A DNA stretch of 64,000 bases from Marinobacter sp. (GCA_018402255.1 JAGYIS010000009.1:248001-312000), one strand, 5' to 3'; shown: positions 17,634 through 30,094, counted from the stretch's first letter. Numbers and translations are program-made. The notes: generated from the letters alone by a model not told the origin.

Positions 17634-20600
17634 TCACGACGCTCTGGCTGGCCTGTTTCCGGGCGTCAGTTCACCGAGCGCTGCGGCGATGGCGTCGAGT
17701 TTACCACCGGTTGAGTCATCATTCAGCCGGAAGCGGAAACTGTTGGCGCCCTCCAACCGGTAGGTGTCTGGTGCAGATTGCACTTTTTTAACCAGGACCA
17801 GAGGGTCTACGGGTGTTGATGCGCCGAACTCCAGGCGTACCCATTCCTTACCGGCGTCCACTTTGACAATGCCCAGTGCTTCGGCCTGGAGCCTGAGCTG
17901 AGTCTGACGGATCAGATTTTTCGCCGGCTCTGGTAATAATCCGAAGCGATCGATCATTTCAACCTGAAGTTCTTTTAATGCCTCATCGTCTTTCACGCTG
18001 GCAATGCGCTTGTACAGCATCAGGCGATTGTGAACATCCGGCAGGTAGTCATCGGGAATCAACGCCGGAATGCGAAGATTGATTTCGGTGCCGTGGCTTA
18101 ACGGTAGCTCCGCGTTGGGCGTGCGACCCTCCCTGATGGCCTTGACGGCCTCATCCAGCAACTGCATGTAAAGACTGAAGCCAATGCTTTCGATCTGACC
18201 GCTTTGTTCATCACCGAGCAGTTCGCCAGCGCCGCGGATTTCCAGATCGTGAGTGGCGAGCATGAATCCCGCGCCCAGATCCTGAGCCTCTGAAATCGCA
18301 TCCAGTCGCTTTTTGGCGTCGGTGGAAATGCTCTTGGGTGGTGGCGTCAACAGGTAAGCGTATGCCTGGTGGTGCGATCGGCCAACCCGGCCCCGGAGCT
18401 GGTGTAGCTGGGCCAGACCAAACTTGTCGGCCCGCTCGATGATAATGGTGTTGGCGCTCGGTACGTCGATCCCGGTCTCGACGATGGTGGTACACACCAG
18501 TACGTTGAAGCGTTTGTGATAGAAGTCCGACATGATCTGTTCAAGCTGGCGCTCGCGCATCTGACCGTGGGCCACGCCCACCCGGGCTTCCGGAATCAGG
18601 CGGCGCAGGTCTTCCGCGGTTTTCTCGATGGTCGACACATCGTTGTGCAAAAAATACACCTGGCCGCCGCGAAGAATTTCCCGCAAAACGGCTTCTTTCA
18701 CCATGGCTTCTTCGCGCTGGCGCACAAAGGTCTTTACCGATAGGCGGCGGGCCGGTGGGGTGGCGATGATCGACAGGTCCCGCAAGTGGCCCATGGCCAT
18801 GTTCAGGGTTCGCGGGATGGGGGTGGCGGTCAGGTTGAGCATGTCGACCTCCGCCCTCAGGGATTTCAGTTTTTCCTTCTGTTGCACGCCGAACCGGTGT
18901 TCTTCATCGATAATCACCAGCCCAAGATTCTTGAACTTCACATCGCCCTGCAGCAATTTATGGGTGCCTATTACGATATCGGCTTTACCTTCCTCTATTG
19001 CGGCCATGGCTTTGCTGGTCTGGGCTCCGCTGCGGAAACGGCTGAGCAGCTCGATCGACACCGGGGTGTCTGAAAAGCGGTCCCGGAAGGATTCATAATG
19101 CTGCTGGGCCAGCAACGTGGTGGGCACCAATACGGCCACCTGTTTGCCCGACCAGGTGGCGAGGAACGCCGCACGCATCGCTACTTCGGTTTTGCCAAAC
19201 CCGACATCGCCACAGACCAGGCGGTCCATGGGCTGCTCGCTGGTCATGTCTTCGAACACCGACTGGATGGCAATCTGCTGATCCGGGGTTTCCTCAAATG
19301 GAAAGCCAGCGGCAAAGGCGCGATAGGCCTCCTTCGGGTCTTCAAACTGAAAGCCCTTGCGGGCTTCCCGTCGGGCGTACACATCCAGCAGTTCTGCTGC
19401 CGTGTCGCGGATTTTTTCCAGCGCTTTCTGTTTCGCGGTGCTCCAGCGATCGGTGCCGAGCTTGTGCAGGGGGGCATGCTCTTCATCGGTACCGGCGTAG
19501 CGGGAGATCAGGTGCAGGCTGGACACCGGCACGTAGAGCTTGGAGCCGCCGGCGTATTCCAGGGTCAGGAATTCATTGGATTCACCGCCCGCGGTGATGG
19601 TTTCCAGACCCTTGTAACGGCCAACGCCGTGGTCAATGTGGACCACCGGTGAGCCCATGCGCAGCTCTGACAGGTCGCGGTAACCGGCGTCGTCGGCCTC
19701 GGTTGGCTTGTCGCGGCGTCGGCGTTGCAGTACGCGCTCACCGAAAAGGGCTGTTTCGGTAATCAGCGCCAGTTGCTGCACCGGCAATACCATCCCCTGT
19801 TCCATGGGGGCGATGGTGATGGCAAGAGCCGTGTCCTGGCTGTCCAGAAATTCCTGCCAGTTGTCGACGGTGGCCAGTTTGAGCTTGTGATCAGCAAGGC
19901 TCTCAATCAGCGCTTCCCGGCGCCCGGAGGATTCCGCGCAGATCAGCACCCGGCCGGGAAATTCTTTGATAAAGCGCTTGAGGCGCCCCGCGGGATCGGC
20001 CGCCCGGCCATCCATGGCGATGTCTGGCAGAGAGTCGGCATTGCAGTTGGCGGTGCCGGCGCCCTCTACCAGATCGGTGGAACAGGTGATCCGGGGATAG
20101 CGTTTGAACTCGCCAAAAACCTCATCTTGCTGCAGGAACAGCTCGCCCGGCGCCAGGATTGGGCGCATTCGGTCGTGTCGGCGGTCCTCGTGGCGACTGC
20201 GGGTTTCAGAATCAAAGGCTGCTACGGCCTCGTTCAGGCCATCTGCCGTAAACACCAGTGTGGTCGGGGGCAGGTAGTCGAACAGGGTGGCCGTGCTGTC
20301 GAAAAACAGCGGCAGATAATATTCAATGCCGGGCGGAGTAATGCCGTTGCTGACATCCTGGTAGACCGGTGAGCTTTTGTCGGCGTGAGGGAAGTGTTCA
20401 AACCAGCGGTTGCGAAAGCCGGACCTTGCTTCTTTATGCCAGGGGAATTCGTGGGCGGGTAATAGTTCGATCTGGTCGATCCGGTCAATGGAGCGCTGGG
20501 TTTCCGGGTCAAAGGTTCTCAGCGTTTCGATTTCGTCGTCGAACAGATCAATCCTGTAGGGCAGGTTGGAACCCATCGGATAGATGTCCAGAATGGCCCC

Positions 20601-21167
20601 GCGAACCGCGTATTCACCGTGTTCATAGACGTTTTCAGTATGATGGTAGCCGGCAGCTTCAAGCTGCATGCGCCAGCTGTCGATGTTCAGGGTCTGCCCG
20701 GTTTTCAGGAGCAGGGTGTTGCCCTGTAAATAGCTGGGAGGTGCCAGCCGGTGCATCAGGGTGCGGGCCGGAACCACCAGAATGCCGTGCTGGGTCGAGG
20801 GCAGGCGATGCAGGGTTCGGATGCGCCTCGATGTGATGTCCTGGTGTGGTGAAAACAGGTCGTAGGGCAGGGTTTCCCAATCCGGTAACGACAGGAGTTC
20901 CAGTCCGTCTTCGGTGGTTGTGGCGCCGTCTTCCTCCGGTGGCAGGTTCAGGAAAAAGCGGATGGCTTGCTCGAGACGGATGGCGTTCTCCGTACTGCGA
21001 GTAACCACCAGCGTCAGCCCTTTGTGGCTTCGGGCGCTTTCACAAATAGCCAGGGCGTCGCTGCAGCCGTGAAGTTGGCCCCATTTGCGGTGGTCTGCGC
21101 TTCGTTCCGGGGCAGCCGGAGCAATCAGTGGGGCCGTTGATGCGGCTCGAGCTGAACCTTGAGTCAT
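17634..21167 (-). CDS. mfd: Transcription-repair coupling factor
   Basis: It is 1177 aa. Domains in order: a UvrB-like N-terminal module (LLSLPDWETLPYD...HQDITSRRIRTLHRL), the RNA polymerase interaction domain (LEYAGGSKLYVPVSSLHLISRY), and the translocase motor with Walker A GDVGFGKTEVAMRAAF, DEEH box IIDEEHRFGVQQ, and motif VI GRVGRSHHQAYAYL, then the TRCF C-terminal domain. Mfd removes stalled polymerase at DNA damage and recruits UvrA. The ATG at 21167 follows AGGAGA. It is divergent from gap and probably leads an mfd-csiV operon. Confidence 0.97.
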   Translation of the reverse strand: MTQGSARAASTAPLIAPAAPERSADHRKWGQLHGCSDALAICESARSHKGLTLVVTRSTENAIRLEQAIRFFLNLPPEEDGATTTEDGLELLSLPDWETLPYDLFSPHQDITSRRIRTLHRLPSTQHGILVVPARTLMHRLAPPSYLQGNTLLLKTGQTLNIDSWRMQLEAAGYHHTENVYEHGEYAVRGAILDIYPMGSNLPYRIDLFDDEIETLRTFDPETQRSIDRIDQIELLPAHEFPWHKEARSGFRNRWFEHFPHADKSSPVYQDVSNGITPPGIEYYLPLFFDSTATLFDYLPPTTLVFTADGLNEAVAAFDSETRSRHEDRRHDRMRPILAPGELFLQQDEVFGEFKRYPRITCSTDLVEGAGTANCNADSLPDIAMDGRAADPAGRLKRFIKEFPGRVLICAESSGRREALIESLADHKLKLATVDNWQEFLDSQDTALAITIAPMEQGMVLPVQQLALITETALFGERVLQRRRRDKPTEADDAGYRDLSELRMGSPVVHIDHGVGRYKGLETITAGGESNEFLTLEYAGGSKLYVPVSSLHLISRYAGTDEEHAPLHKLGTDRWSTAKQKALEKIRDTAAELLDVYARREARKGFQFEDPKEAYRAFAAGFPFEETPDQQIAIQSVFEDMTSEQPMDRLVCGDVGFGKTEVAMRAAFLATWSGKQVAVLVPTTLLAQQHYESFRDRFSDTPVSIELLSRFRSGAQTSKAMAAIEEGKADIVIGTHKLLQGDVKFKNLGLVIIDEEHRFGVQQKEKLKSLRAEVDMLNLTATPIPRTLNMAMGHLRDLSIIATPPARRLSVKTFVRQREEAMVKEAVLREILRGGQVYFLHNDVSTIEKTAEDLRRLIPEARVGVAHGQMRERQLEQIMSDFYHKRFNVLVCTTIVETGIDVPSANTIIIERADKFGLAQLHQLRGRVGRSHHQAYAYLLTPPPKSISTDAKKRLDAISEAQDLGAGFMLATHDLEIRGAGELLGDEQSGQIESIGFSLYMQLLDEAVKAIREGRTPNAELPLSHGTEINLRIPALIPDDYLPDVHNRLMLYKRIASVKDDEALKELQVEMIDRFGLLPEPAKNLIRQTQLRLQAEALGIVKVDAGKEWVRLEFGASTPVDPLVLVKKVQSAPDTYRLEGANSFRFRLNDDSTGGKLDAIAAALGELTPGNRPARAS

Positions 21168-21266
21168 GAGCTGACAATTCTCCTGGGTTGGCGCGTCTGG
21201 AACAGGGCGGCGCTATTCTAGCGTTCGGGGGTTTCAGTGTCATGGCCGGGGCAGACAAATCGCTAT

Positions 21267-21295
21267 TTGCCGTGAGGCGTCTTAAGTTGGATAAT
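21267..21295 (+). promoter_or_regulatory. gap promoter
   Basis: TTGCCG at 21267-21272, a 17-bp spacer and GATAAT at 21290-21295 form a good sigma-70 promoter. It would start transcription about 35 bases before the GTG start of gap. No operator is obvious around it. Confidence 0.65.
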
Positions 21296-21337
21296 GTGCG
21301 CCTCAAATTATTCCCAGTGCTATACGAGGTTCCAACC

Positions 21338-22807
21338 GTGAGTCACGAACAAATCAACCAGCACCTGTCCAACTGGATGGATAGAGAGTCTACCGCGGAA
21401 GCCATGATTCCGCTTATCGGTCGTCTCTATCGCAAGAACAACGTAGTTACGTCAGTCTATGGCCGGGCGATCATCAACCAGTCAGTGATTGACATCATTC
21501 GCGCCCACCGTTTTGTTCGTCAGGTTGAAAACAGCGAGCTGTCTGTTCATGACACGCTGCCGATTCTGCAGGCGATGGACGGAATGGAGTTGGGCCGCGC
21601 CCACGTTGACATCGGCAAGCTGGCGGTGAAGTTCAAGTCAGAAGGTGGCGACCTGGTTGAGTTCCTCAAGCGCGAGATTGGTCCGGTTGTCGGGCAGTAT
21701 GCGACCCAGCCAGAACGCGATGCCCGCAACGAAACCAAAGACGTTGTACTGTACGGTTTCGGTCGGATTGGTCGTTTGCTGACGCGTATTCTGGTGGAAA
21801 AAGCTGGTGGTGGTAACGACTTGCGCCTTCGCGCCATTGTGGTTCGCAAGGGTGGTGCAGAGAACGATCTGGAAAAGCGCGCGAGCCTGTTGCGTCGTGA
21901 TTCTGTGCACGGGCCGTTCGACGGCAGTATCACCGTGGACCACGAGAACTGCGCGCTGATCGCCAATGGCAACTTTATCAAGGTGATCTATTCTGATGGT
22001 CCGGACAAGGTTGACTACACCGAGTACGGCATCAACAACGCCATCGTGGTTGATAACACCGGCATCTGGCGCGACGAAGCCGGCCTGGGCCTGCACCTGA
22101 AGTCCAAAGGTGTTAGCCGGGTTATTCTGACCGCTCCAGGCAAGGGTGACATCAAGAACATTGTTTATGGTATCAACAATGACTGGATCACTGACGAGGA
22201 CAAGATTCTGTCAGCTGCCTCCTGTACTACCAACGCCATCACGCCGGTGCTCAAGGCCATTCACGACGAGTACGGCATTGAAGATGGTCACGTTGAAACC
22301 GTGCACTCCTACACCAACGATCAGAACCTGATCGACAACTACCACAAGGGTAGCCGTCGGGGTCGCAGTGCGGCGCTGAACATGGTCATTACTGAGACCG
22401 GTGCAGCCAAGGCTGTTGCCAAGGCGCTGCCGGAGTTGAAGGGCAAGTTGAGCGGCAATGCCATTCGCGTTCCGACACCGAACGTATCTATGGCCATTCT
22501 TAACCTGAACCTGAAGTCTGATGTGGATGTTGAGAAGGTCAATGAATACCTTCGCGAAATGGCACTGCATTCCGAGCTGCAAAAGCAGATCGACTTCGTT
22601 AATTCCCCCGAAGTGGTCTCAACAGACTTCGTTGGCTCTCGCCATGCCGGCATTGTTGATGCCCAGGCCACGATCGCCAACGGCAAACGCCTGATTCTCT
22701 ATGTTTGGTACGACAATGAGTTCGGTTACAGCGCCCAGGTTATCCGTTGCGTCAATCAGATGGCAGGCGTCACCTATCCGATTTTCCCGAAGCGCGCCCG
22801 CGACTAA
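21338..22807 (+). CDS. gap: Glyceraldehyde-3-phosphate dehydrogenase, long N-terminally extended type
   Basis: It is 489 aa. About 125 N-terminal residues (NWMDRESTAEAMIPLIGRLYRKNNVV...) precede a standard GAPDH: NAD fold YGFGRIGRLLTRIL, catalytic Cys296 in AASCTTNAITPVLK, and VWYDNEFGYSAQV near the end. This long form matches the Pseudomonas gap2-type protein at the same locus, thought to act mainly in the gluconeogenic direction. The start is GTG at 21338 with GAGG nine bases upstream; a longer open frame to 21188 would read through the promoter and is rejected. A strong terminator follows. Confidence 0.93.
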   Translation: MSHEQINQHLSNWMDRESTAEAMIPLIGRLYRKNNVVTSVYGRAIINQSVIDIIRAHRFVRQVENSELSVHDTLPILQAMDGMELGRAHVDIGKLAVKFKSEGGDLVEFLKREIGPVVGQYATQPERDARNETKDVVLYGFGRIGRLLTRILVEKAGGGNDLRLRAIVVRKGGAENDLEKRASLLRRDSVHGPFDGSITVDHENCALIANGNFIKVIYSDGPDKVDYTEYGINNAIVVDNTGIWRDEAGLGLHLKSKGVSRVILTAPGKGDIKNIVYGINNDWITDEDKILSAASCTTNAITPVLKAIHDEYGIEDGHVETVHSYTNDQNLIDNYHKGSRRGRSAALNMVITETGAAKAVAKALPELKGKLSGNAIRVPTPNVSMAILNLNLKSDVDVEKVNEYLREMALHSELQKQIDFVNSPEVVSTDFVGSRHAGIVDAQATIANGKRLILYVWYDNEFGYSAQVIRCVNQMAGVTYPIFPKRARD

Positions 22808-22843
22808 AGTCGCAACGGTGTTCTAAAGGTTAGGTTTATAGAG

Positions 22844-22872
22844 CCCCGGTAGCTTTGGCTGCCGGGGTTTTT
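22844..22872 (+). terminator. Intrinsic terminator of gap
   Basis: CCCCGGTAGC pairs with GCTGCCGGGG (10 bp, one G-U), with a four-base loop, followed by TTTTT. It lies 37 bases after the gap stop. Confidence 0.9.
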
Positions 22873-24478
<1,606 letters not shown>

Positions 24479-24482
24479 TACG

Positions 24483-25691
24483 ATGGCAATCCGACAGTTT
24501 CTCGATGGTATCGAGCACCACTTTGAAAAAGGTGGCAAACATGAGCGTTGGTATGCGCTTTATGAAGCCGTCGATACCATTTTCTACACGCCTGGCAAGG
24601 TGGCCTCTACTACTTCTCATGTGCGTGACGGCGTAGATCTCAAGCGCATCATGATTACCGTGTGGATGTGTACCTTCCCGGCCATGTTCTTTGGTATGTG
24701 GAACATTGGCTTTCAAGCCAACAGCTATCTCGCGACCAACCCGGACGCCATGATCGCTGACGGCGGCCTGCGTGAAGCCTTTATCACCGCTCTGGCGGTA
24801 ACGGGCTCCGGCGCTGGCTGGTGGGACAACTTCGTATATGGCATGGCCTATTTTGTGCCCATCTACGCGGTGACCTTTATTGTTGGTGGTTTCTGGGAAG
24901 TTCTGTTCGCCACCGTGCGTCGCCACGAAGTGAACGAAGGTTTCTTCGTAACCTCCGTGCTGTTCGCGCTGATCTGCCCGCCCACCATTCCTTTGTGGCA
25001 GGTGGCTCTGGGTATCACCTTCGGTGTTGTGATTGGCAAGGAAGTGTTTGGCGGTACTGGCAAGAACTTCCTGAACCCGGCGCTGACAGGCCGTGCGTTC
25101 CTGTATTTTGCGTATCCTGCACAGATTTCCGGTGACACGGTCTGGACAGCAGTCGATGGTTTCAGTGGTGCAACCGCCCTGAGCTGGGCCGCTTCCGGTG
25201 GTATGGAAGCGCTTGAAACCCAGATTGGCTGGATGAACGCGTTTGTCGGAACTATTCAAGGCTCCATGGGTGAAACGTCGACCGTTGCGGTATTGATTGG
25301 TGGCCTGATTTTGCTGGCCATGAAGATTGCCTCCTATCGAATTGTCGGCGGTGTGTTGCTCGGCATGATCGGTATGTCTCTGATTCTGAACATTGTTGGT
25401 TCTGAGACAAACGCGATGTTCGCGATACCTGCTCACTGGCATCTTGTCATGGGCGGCTTTGCGTTTGGCATGATGTTCATGGCAACCGATCCGGTGTCGG
25501 CTTCGATGACGAATACTGGTCGCTGGCTGTTCGGCATCCTGGTTGGTGTGATGACCATTCTGATCCGTGTGGTCAACCCGGCGTTCCCGGAAGGCATCAT
25601 GCTGGCTATCCTGTTTGCCAACCTGTTCGCCCCGCTGATGGACCACTACGTGGTTCAGGCCAACATCAAACGGAGGCTCGCACGTGGCTAA
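24483..25691 (+). CDS. nqrB: Na+-NQR subunit B
   Basis: It is 402 aa, an integral membrane subunit with about ten hydrophobic segments. The covalent FMN site is the threonine of [10 protein letters not shown] (Thr231), matching the D-x-x-S-G-A-T pattern recognised by ApbE. NqrB also holds riboflavin and part of the Na+ path in the family. Its 3' end overlaps nqrC by eight bases. Full length. Confidence 0.96.
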   Translation: MAIRQFLDGIEHHFEKGGKHERWYALYEAVDTIFYTPGKVASTTSHVRDGVDLKRIMITVWMCTFPAMFFGMWNIGFQANSYLATNPDAMIADGGLREAFITALAVTGSGAGWWDNFVYGMAYFVPIYAVTFIVGGFWEVLFATVRRHEVNEGFFVTSVLFALICPPTIPLWQVALGITFGVVIGKEVFGGTGKNFLNPALTGRAFLYFAYPAQISGDTVWTAVDGFSGATALSWAASGGMEALETQIGWMNAFVGTIQGSMGETSTVAVLIGGLILLAMKIASYRIVGGVLLGMIGMSLILNIVGSETNAMFAIPAHWHLVMGGFAFGMMFMATDPVSASMTNTGRWLFGILVGVMTILIRVVNPAFPEGIMLAILFANLFAPLMDHYVVQANIKRRLARG

Positions 25692-26478
25692 GAAAAAAGA
25701 AACAGTCGGAAAGACCATTCAGGTTGCTTTCGCCCTGTGTATTGTTTGCTCCGTCATCGTGTCTGCAGCAGCAGTATCCTTGCGTCCTCAGCAGGCCCTG
25801 AATCAGGAGCTGGACATCAAATCCAACATCCTTCAAGCCGCTGGCATGTCTGAGCCTGGTGCCAATCGCGAGCGCATTGAAGAGCTGTTTGGACGGTTTA
25901 CGCCGCGCCTGGTAGATCTGCGCACCGGTCAGTTCACGACACCGGAGGAGTTGGGCGTGGCAGACGTGCTGAGCTATGACCAGTACCGCGCCACTGATGA
26001 CCCGAACATGTCGACGCGCTTGTCAGGTGATCAGGACACCGCGAACCTCCGCCGGCGTGCTCACGCGGCCACGGTCTACATTCTCGAGGAGAATGGCGAA
26101 ACCGTGAGAGTGGTATTGCCGGTTCATGGTCCTGGCCTGTGGTCGACGCTCTATGGTTTCATATCGCTTGAGGGCGACCTGAATACCATTGAAGGTCTCG
26201 GCTTCTACGATCATGCTGAAACGCCGGGTCTCGGTGGTGAGGTGGATAACCCTCGCTGGAAGAGTCAGTGGGTTGGTCAGAAGCTTTATGACGATAACAA
26301 AAGCGAGCCCCAGATTCGTCTGGTGAAGGGCGGTGCCAGTCCGGACAGCGAACATCAGATTGATTCTCTGTCTGGTGCGACCTTGACCGCTCGTGGTGTC
26401 GAAAACCTGATCAATTTCTGGATGGGCGAGAACGGTTTCGCGCCGTTCCTGAATAATCTGCGCGACGGGGAGGCCTGA
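25684..26478 (+). CDS. nqrC: Na+-NQR subunit C
   Basis: It is 264 aa with one N-terminal membrane anchor ([21 protein letters not shown]) and a periplasmic domain. The covalent FMN site is in [13 protein letters not shown], Thr233. The start is GTG inside nqrB. NqrC passes electrons between NqrB and the other redox centres. The flavin is attached by ApbE, encoded four genes downstream. Confidence 0.96.
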   Translation: MAKKKETVGKTIQVAFALCIVCSVIVSAAAVSLRPQQALNQELDIKSNILQAAGMSEPGANRERIEELFGRFTPRLVDLRTGQFTTPEELGVADVLSYDQYRATDDPNMSTRLSGDQDTANLRRRAHAATVYILEENGETVRVVLPVHGPGLWSTLYGFISLEGDLNTIEGLGFYDHAETPGLGGEVDNPRWKSQWVGQKLYDDNKSEPQIRLVKGGASPDSEHQIDSLSGATLTARGVENLINFWMGENGFAPFLNNLRDGEA

Positions 26479-26480
26479 TC

Positions 26481-27146
26481 ATGTCTGATGTATCAGCCAA
26501 GAAGGTTCTTTTTGAACCAATTTTCAGTAACAACCCGATCGCCCTGCAGATTCTCGGGATCTGTTCGGCGCTGGCGGTTACCACCAGCCTGAGCGTTACG
26601 CTGGTTATGTGTGCTTCGGTTATTGCGGTAACCGCATTTTCGAACCTGGCCGTCTCCCTGATTCGTGCCCAGATTCCCAACAGCATCCGGATCATCGTTC
26701 AGATGACCATCATTGCATCGCTGGTAATTGTGGTTGATCAGCTGTTGAAAGCTTATGCCTATGAGATCAGCAAGCAGCTGTCGGTATTCGTTGGTCTGAT
26801 CATCACCAACTGTATCGTTATGGGTCGGGCTGAAGGCTTTGCCATGCAGAACCCGCCAATGCTGAGCTTCCTGGACGGTATCGGTAACGGTCTGGGCTAC
26901 TCCATCGCGATTCTGTTCGTGGCGGTGTTCCGTGAACTGTTTGGTTCCGGTGAGCTGCTCGGTTTCACCATCCTGGCATCCGTAAACGATGGTGGCTGGT
27001 ATGTGCCGAATGGCATGATGCTGCTGCCGCCGAGCGCGTTCTTCATCATTGGTCTGGGTATCTGGGCACTGCGTACCTGGAAACCGGAGCAAGTGGAAGA
27101 ACCTGATTTCAAGATGTCGGCTCATAAAACCCGGGAGGCGTTCTGA
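26481..27146 (+). CDS. nqrD: Na+-NQR subunit D
   Basis: It is 221 aa with about six membrane helices and the paired-subunit architecture shared with NqrE and Rnf proteins. The conserved cysteine of [12 protein letters not shown] is present; NqrD and NqrE together hold an intramembrane iron centre. The stop and the nqrE start overlap by one base. Full length. Confidence 0.95.
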   Translation: MSDVSAKKVLFEPIFSNNPIALQILGICSALAVTTSLSVTLVMCASVIAVTAFSNLAVSLIRAQIPNSIRIIVQMTIIASLVIVVDQLLKAYAYEISKQLSVFVGLIITNCIVMGRAEGFAMQNPPMLSFLDGIGNGLGYSIAILFVAVFRELFGSGELLGFTILASVNDGGWYVPNGMMLLPPSAFFIIGLGIWALRTWKPEQVEEPDFKMSAHKTREAF

Positions 27147-27755
27147 TGGAACATTATCTGAGTCTTCTGATTACCGCTATTTTTGTTGAAAACCTGGCTT
27201 TGGCGTTCTTCCTGGGGATGTGTACCTTCCTGGCGATCTCCAAAAAGGTAGAAGCGGCCATTGGTCTGGGTATTGCTGTTGTCGTGGTGCTGACACTGTC
27301 GGTACCAGTGAACAATTTGATCTTCAATACCGTACTACGTGATGGTGCGCTGTCTTGGGCTGGCTTGCCCAACGTTGATCTGAGCTTTCTGGGACTGCTG
27401 ACCTACATCGGCGTTATCGCCGCCTTGGTTCAGATTCTTGAGATGGTTCTCGACAAATATATTCCTGCGCTCTATTCGGCGTTGGGTGTATTTCTGCCAC
27501 TGATTACCGTTAACTGCGCGATCCTGGGTGCGTCACTGTTCATGGTTGAGCGTGACTACAACTTTGGCGAAAGTGTGGTTTACGGCTTTGGTGCCGGTGT
27601 TGGCTGGGCGCTTGCGATAGGCGCCCTTGGCAGGTATCCGCGAGAAGCTCAAGTACAGTGATGTTCCCGACGGCCTGCGTGGTCTGGGTATTACGTTTAT
27701 CACTGTCGGCCTGATGTCGCTTGGCTTTATGTCGTTCTCCGGCATTTCGCTTTGA
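27146..27755 (+). pseudogene. nqrE: Na+-NQR subunit E, frame broken near the 3' end
   Basis: The first 161 or so residues are normal Nqr[22 protein letters not shown] opening, membrane helices, and conserved [16 protein letters not shown] with the iron-ligand cysteine. At CCCTTGGCAGG near 27629 the frame shifts and the ORF ends at 27661 after 171 aa. One extra G restores the expected end: [42 protein letters not shown], stopping at 27753-27755 for a 202-aa protein, the usual NqrE length. Because every other nqr gene is intact, an error in the sequence is more likely than a lost subunit. Confidence 0.9.
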
Positions 27756-27796
27756 TGCGCACTCGGATCATCGGTTAACTACGAGAAGGCGAGACC

Positions 27797-29023
27797 ATGA
27801 ATACTGAAATCGTTCTTGGCGTGGTCATGTTTACCGTCATCGTGCTTGCACTGGTGGCGGTGATTCTGGCGGCGCGCTCAAAACTGGTCAGCACCGGAGA
27901 CGTCACCATTGAAATCAATGATGACCCGGAACACACCATGAAAACAGAAGCTGGTGGCAAGCTGCTGAATACCCTGGCAGGCAATGGCATCTTCCTGTCT
28001 TCTGCCTGTGGTGGTGGCGGTACCTGCGCCCAGTGCAAATGTAAGGTGTTTGAAGGTGGTGGTGCCATGCTGCCAACCGAAAAGACCCACTTCACGAATC
28101 GTGAAGAGAAGGAAGGCTGGCGTTTGTCGTGCCAGGTCCCTGTTAAGCAGGACATGAAGATTGAAGTGCCAGAAGAGTTCTTCGGCGTGAAGAAGTGGGA
28201 ATGCGAAGTGGTTTCCAACCATAACGTGGCCACCTTCATCAAAGAACTGGTGCTCAAGTTGCCAGAAGGCGAGGAAGTGGACTTCCGCGCTGGTGGTTAT
28301 GTGCAGCTGGAGTGCCCCCCGTACGAAATCAACTTCAAGGATTTCGATATCGAGGAAGAGTTCCACGAAGACTGGGACAAGCACGACATCTGGCGCTATA
28401 AAGCCATTAACAAAGAAGACACCATCCGCGCCTATTCCATGGCGAACTACCCGGAAGAGAAGGGTGTCCTCAAGTTCAACATCCGTATCGCCACGCCGCC
28501 TCCTGGCACTGATCACCTGCCGGGTATCATGTCGAGCTTCGTGTTCAACCTGAAGCCAGGTGACAAGATGACGGTTATGGGGCCATTTGGTGAGTTCTTC
28601 GCCAAGAAGACCGACGCTGAGATGGTGTTTGTGGGTGGCGGTGCAGGTATGGCACCCATGCGCTCCCACATCTTCGATCAGCTCAAACGTCTGAATTCCA
28701 AGCGTAAGATCAGCTTCTGGTACGGTGCACGAAGTGTTCGTGAAATGTTCTACGTGGAAGACTTTGACGGTCTGGCCGCTGAGAACGACAACTTTGAGTG
28801 GCATGTCGCTTTGTCTGACGCGCTGCCGAGTGACAACTGGGAAGGCCCTACCGGGTTTATCCACAACGTGTTGTACGAAAACTATCTGAAGGACCATCCG
28901 GCTCCCGAAGACTGTGAGTTTTACATGTGTGGACCTCCCATCATGAACGCATCCGTGATCAAGATGCTCAAAGATCTGGGCGTTGAGGATGAGAACATCA
29001 TGCTGGATGACTTTGGGGGTTAA
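27797..29023 (+). CDS. nqrF: Na+-NQR subunit F, NADH dehydrogenase subunit
   Basis: It is 408 aa. An N-terminal membrane anchor ([18 protein letters not shown]) is followed by a plant-type [2Fe-2S] domain with cysteines in [14 protein letters not shown] and later LSCQVP. The FAD domain ([11 protein letters not shown]) and NADH domain ([26 protein letters not shown]) complete it. NqrF oxidises NADH and feeds electrons to the complex. apbE follows after nine bases. Confidence 0.96.
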   Translation: MNTEIVLGVVMFTVIVLALVAVILAARSKLVSTGDVTIEINDDPEHTMKTEAGGKLLNTLAGNGIFLSSACGGGGTCAQCKCKVFEGGGAMLPTEKTHFTNREEKEGWRLSCQVPVKQDMKIEVPEEFFGVKKWECEVVSNHNVATFIKELVLKLPEGEEVDFRAGGYVQLECPPYEINFKDFDIEEEFHEDWDKHDIWRYKAINKEDTIRAYSMANYPEEKGVLKFNIRIATPPPGTDHLPGIMSSFVFNLKPGDKMTVMGPFGEFFAKKTDAEMVFVGGGAGMAPMRSHIFDQLKRLNSKRKISFWYGARSVREMFYVEDFDGLAAENDNFEWHVALSDALPSDNWEGPTGFIHNVLYENYLKDHPAPEDCEFYMCGPPIMNASVIKMLKDLGVEDENIMLDDFGG

Positions 29024-29032
29024 TTAACTCAC

Positions 29033-30082
29033 ATGACATCCCGCGTGTTTGAGCCCGTCAGGGTGGTTATGGTCAGTGTCCTGTGGGCACTGGCGATGGC
29101 CGCCCTGGCGGGTTGCTCGTTTCAGGACGAGGAAAAAGTCTGGGAGATCTCCGGTGGCATCTTCGGCACGACGTATCACATTAACGTCGTATTGCCAGAG
29201 GACGAGGAACGGCTGCAGACTCTCGCCAGAGGCATACAACGAGAACTCGATCAGGTAGACGCCATTATGTCGACCTGGAAGCAGGACTCAGAGCTGTCGC
29301 GTTTAAATCAGACTCCAGACCAGTCTGAATGGACCGTGTTGTCACAGCCCTTGTTTGAAGTCATTCAGCGGGCACAGGAAATCGCTGAAATGACAGGCGG
29401 CGCCTTTGATATCACCATTGGCCCGGTAGTCAATCTCTGGGGCTTTGGCCCGGATGCGAGGCCGGTTGAGATACCATCACAATCCGAACTTGAGGCGATG
29501 CTGGCGGTGACCGGTTATCGCTATATCGAGCTGGATACCGAGACCCTCGCCATTCGCAGTGAAAAGTCCCAGTACATTGATTTGTCAGGGATTGCTAAAG
29601 GCTACGGTGTGGATGTAATCGCCCGTTACCTCGACAGTGAGGGTGTCGGAGCGTACCTTGTAGAGATAGGTGGTGAGGTCAGGGTAAATGGCCGTAAACC
29701 CGATGGCGGCGCCTGGCGCCTTGCCATTGAGGAGCCTTCCGAGCAGGCCCGGCAGGTCAACAAGATCGTCGCGATGGATCAACAGGCCATGGCAACGTCC
29801 GGTGACTATCGTAACTATTACGAATCGGATGGCCAGCGCTATTCGCATACAATAGATCCATTAACGGGCAGGCCTGTCACCAACAAATTGGCTTCCGTGA
29901 CCGTGATCACTGACGACAGTATGACGGCTGACGCGCTGGCGACGGCTTTTACGGTGATGGGGTATGAGCGGGCAGCAAGCCTGGCAGCCCGCGAGAATAT
30001 TGCAGCGTATTTTATTGTAAGAGGAGACGACGGTTTTGATGTGCACCAGACGCCCGCGTTTTCATCTTATGTTGTCCAGTAG
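29033..30082 (+). CDS. apbE: FAD:protein FMN transferase lipoprotein
   Basis: It is 349 aa with lipobox LAALAGC near residue 26, so it is a lipoprotein facing the periplasm. Family motifs include GGIFGTTYHI, GGAFDITIGPVVNLWGFGP, YIDLSGIAKGYGVD, and SHTIDPLTGRPV. ApbE attaches FMN to threonines of NqrB and NqrC; both targets are encoded just upstream with intact motifs. Placement at the end of the operon is the common arrangement. Confidence 0.95.
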   Translation: MTSRVFEPVRVVMVSVLWALAMAALAGCSFQDEEKVWEISGGIFGTTYHINVVLPEDEERLQTLARGIQRELDQVDAIMSTWKQDSELSRLNQTPDQSEWTVLSQPLFEVIQRAQEIAEMTGGAFDITIGPVVNLWGFGPDARPVEIPSQSELEAMLAVTGYRYIELDTETLAIRSEKSQYIDLSGIAKGYGVDVIARYLDSEGVGAYLVEIGGEVRVNGRKPDGGAWRLAIEEPSEQARQVNKIVAMDQQAMATSGDYRNYYESDGQRYSHTIDPLTGRPVTNKLASVTVITDDSMTADALATAFTVMGYERAASLAARENIAAYFIVRGDDGFDVHQTPAFSSYVVQ

Positions 30083-30094
30083 AGGAGGACAGAA

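Noticed and set aside
21188..21337. 50-residue extension of GAPDH
   Set aside because: It would cover the promoter and lacks a ribosome site; GTG 21338 has GAGG and fits homologues.
27878..28897. 339-aa open frame antisense to nqrF
   Set aside because: No domain, and nqrF on the other strand is complete.
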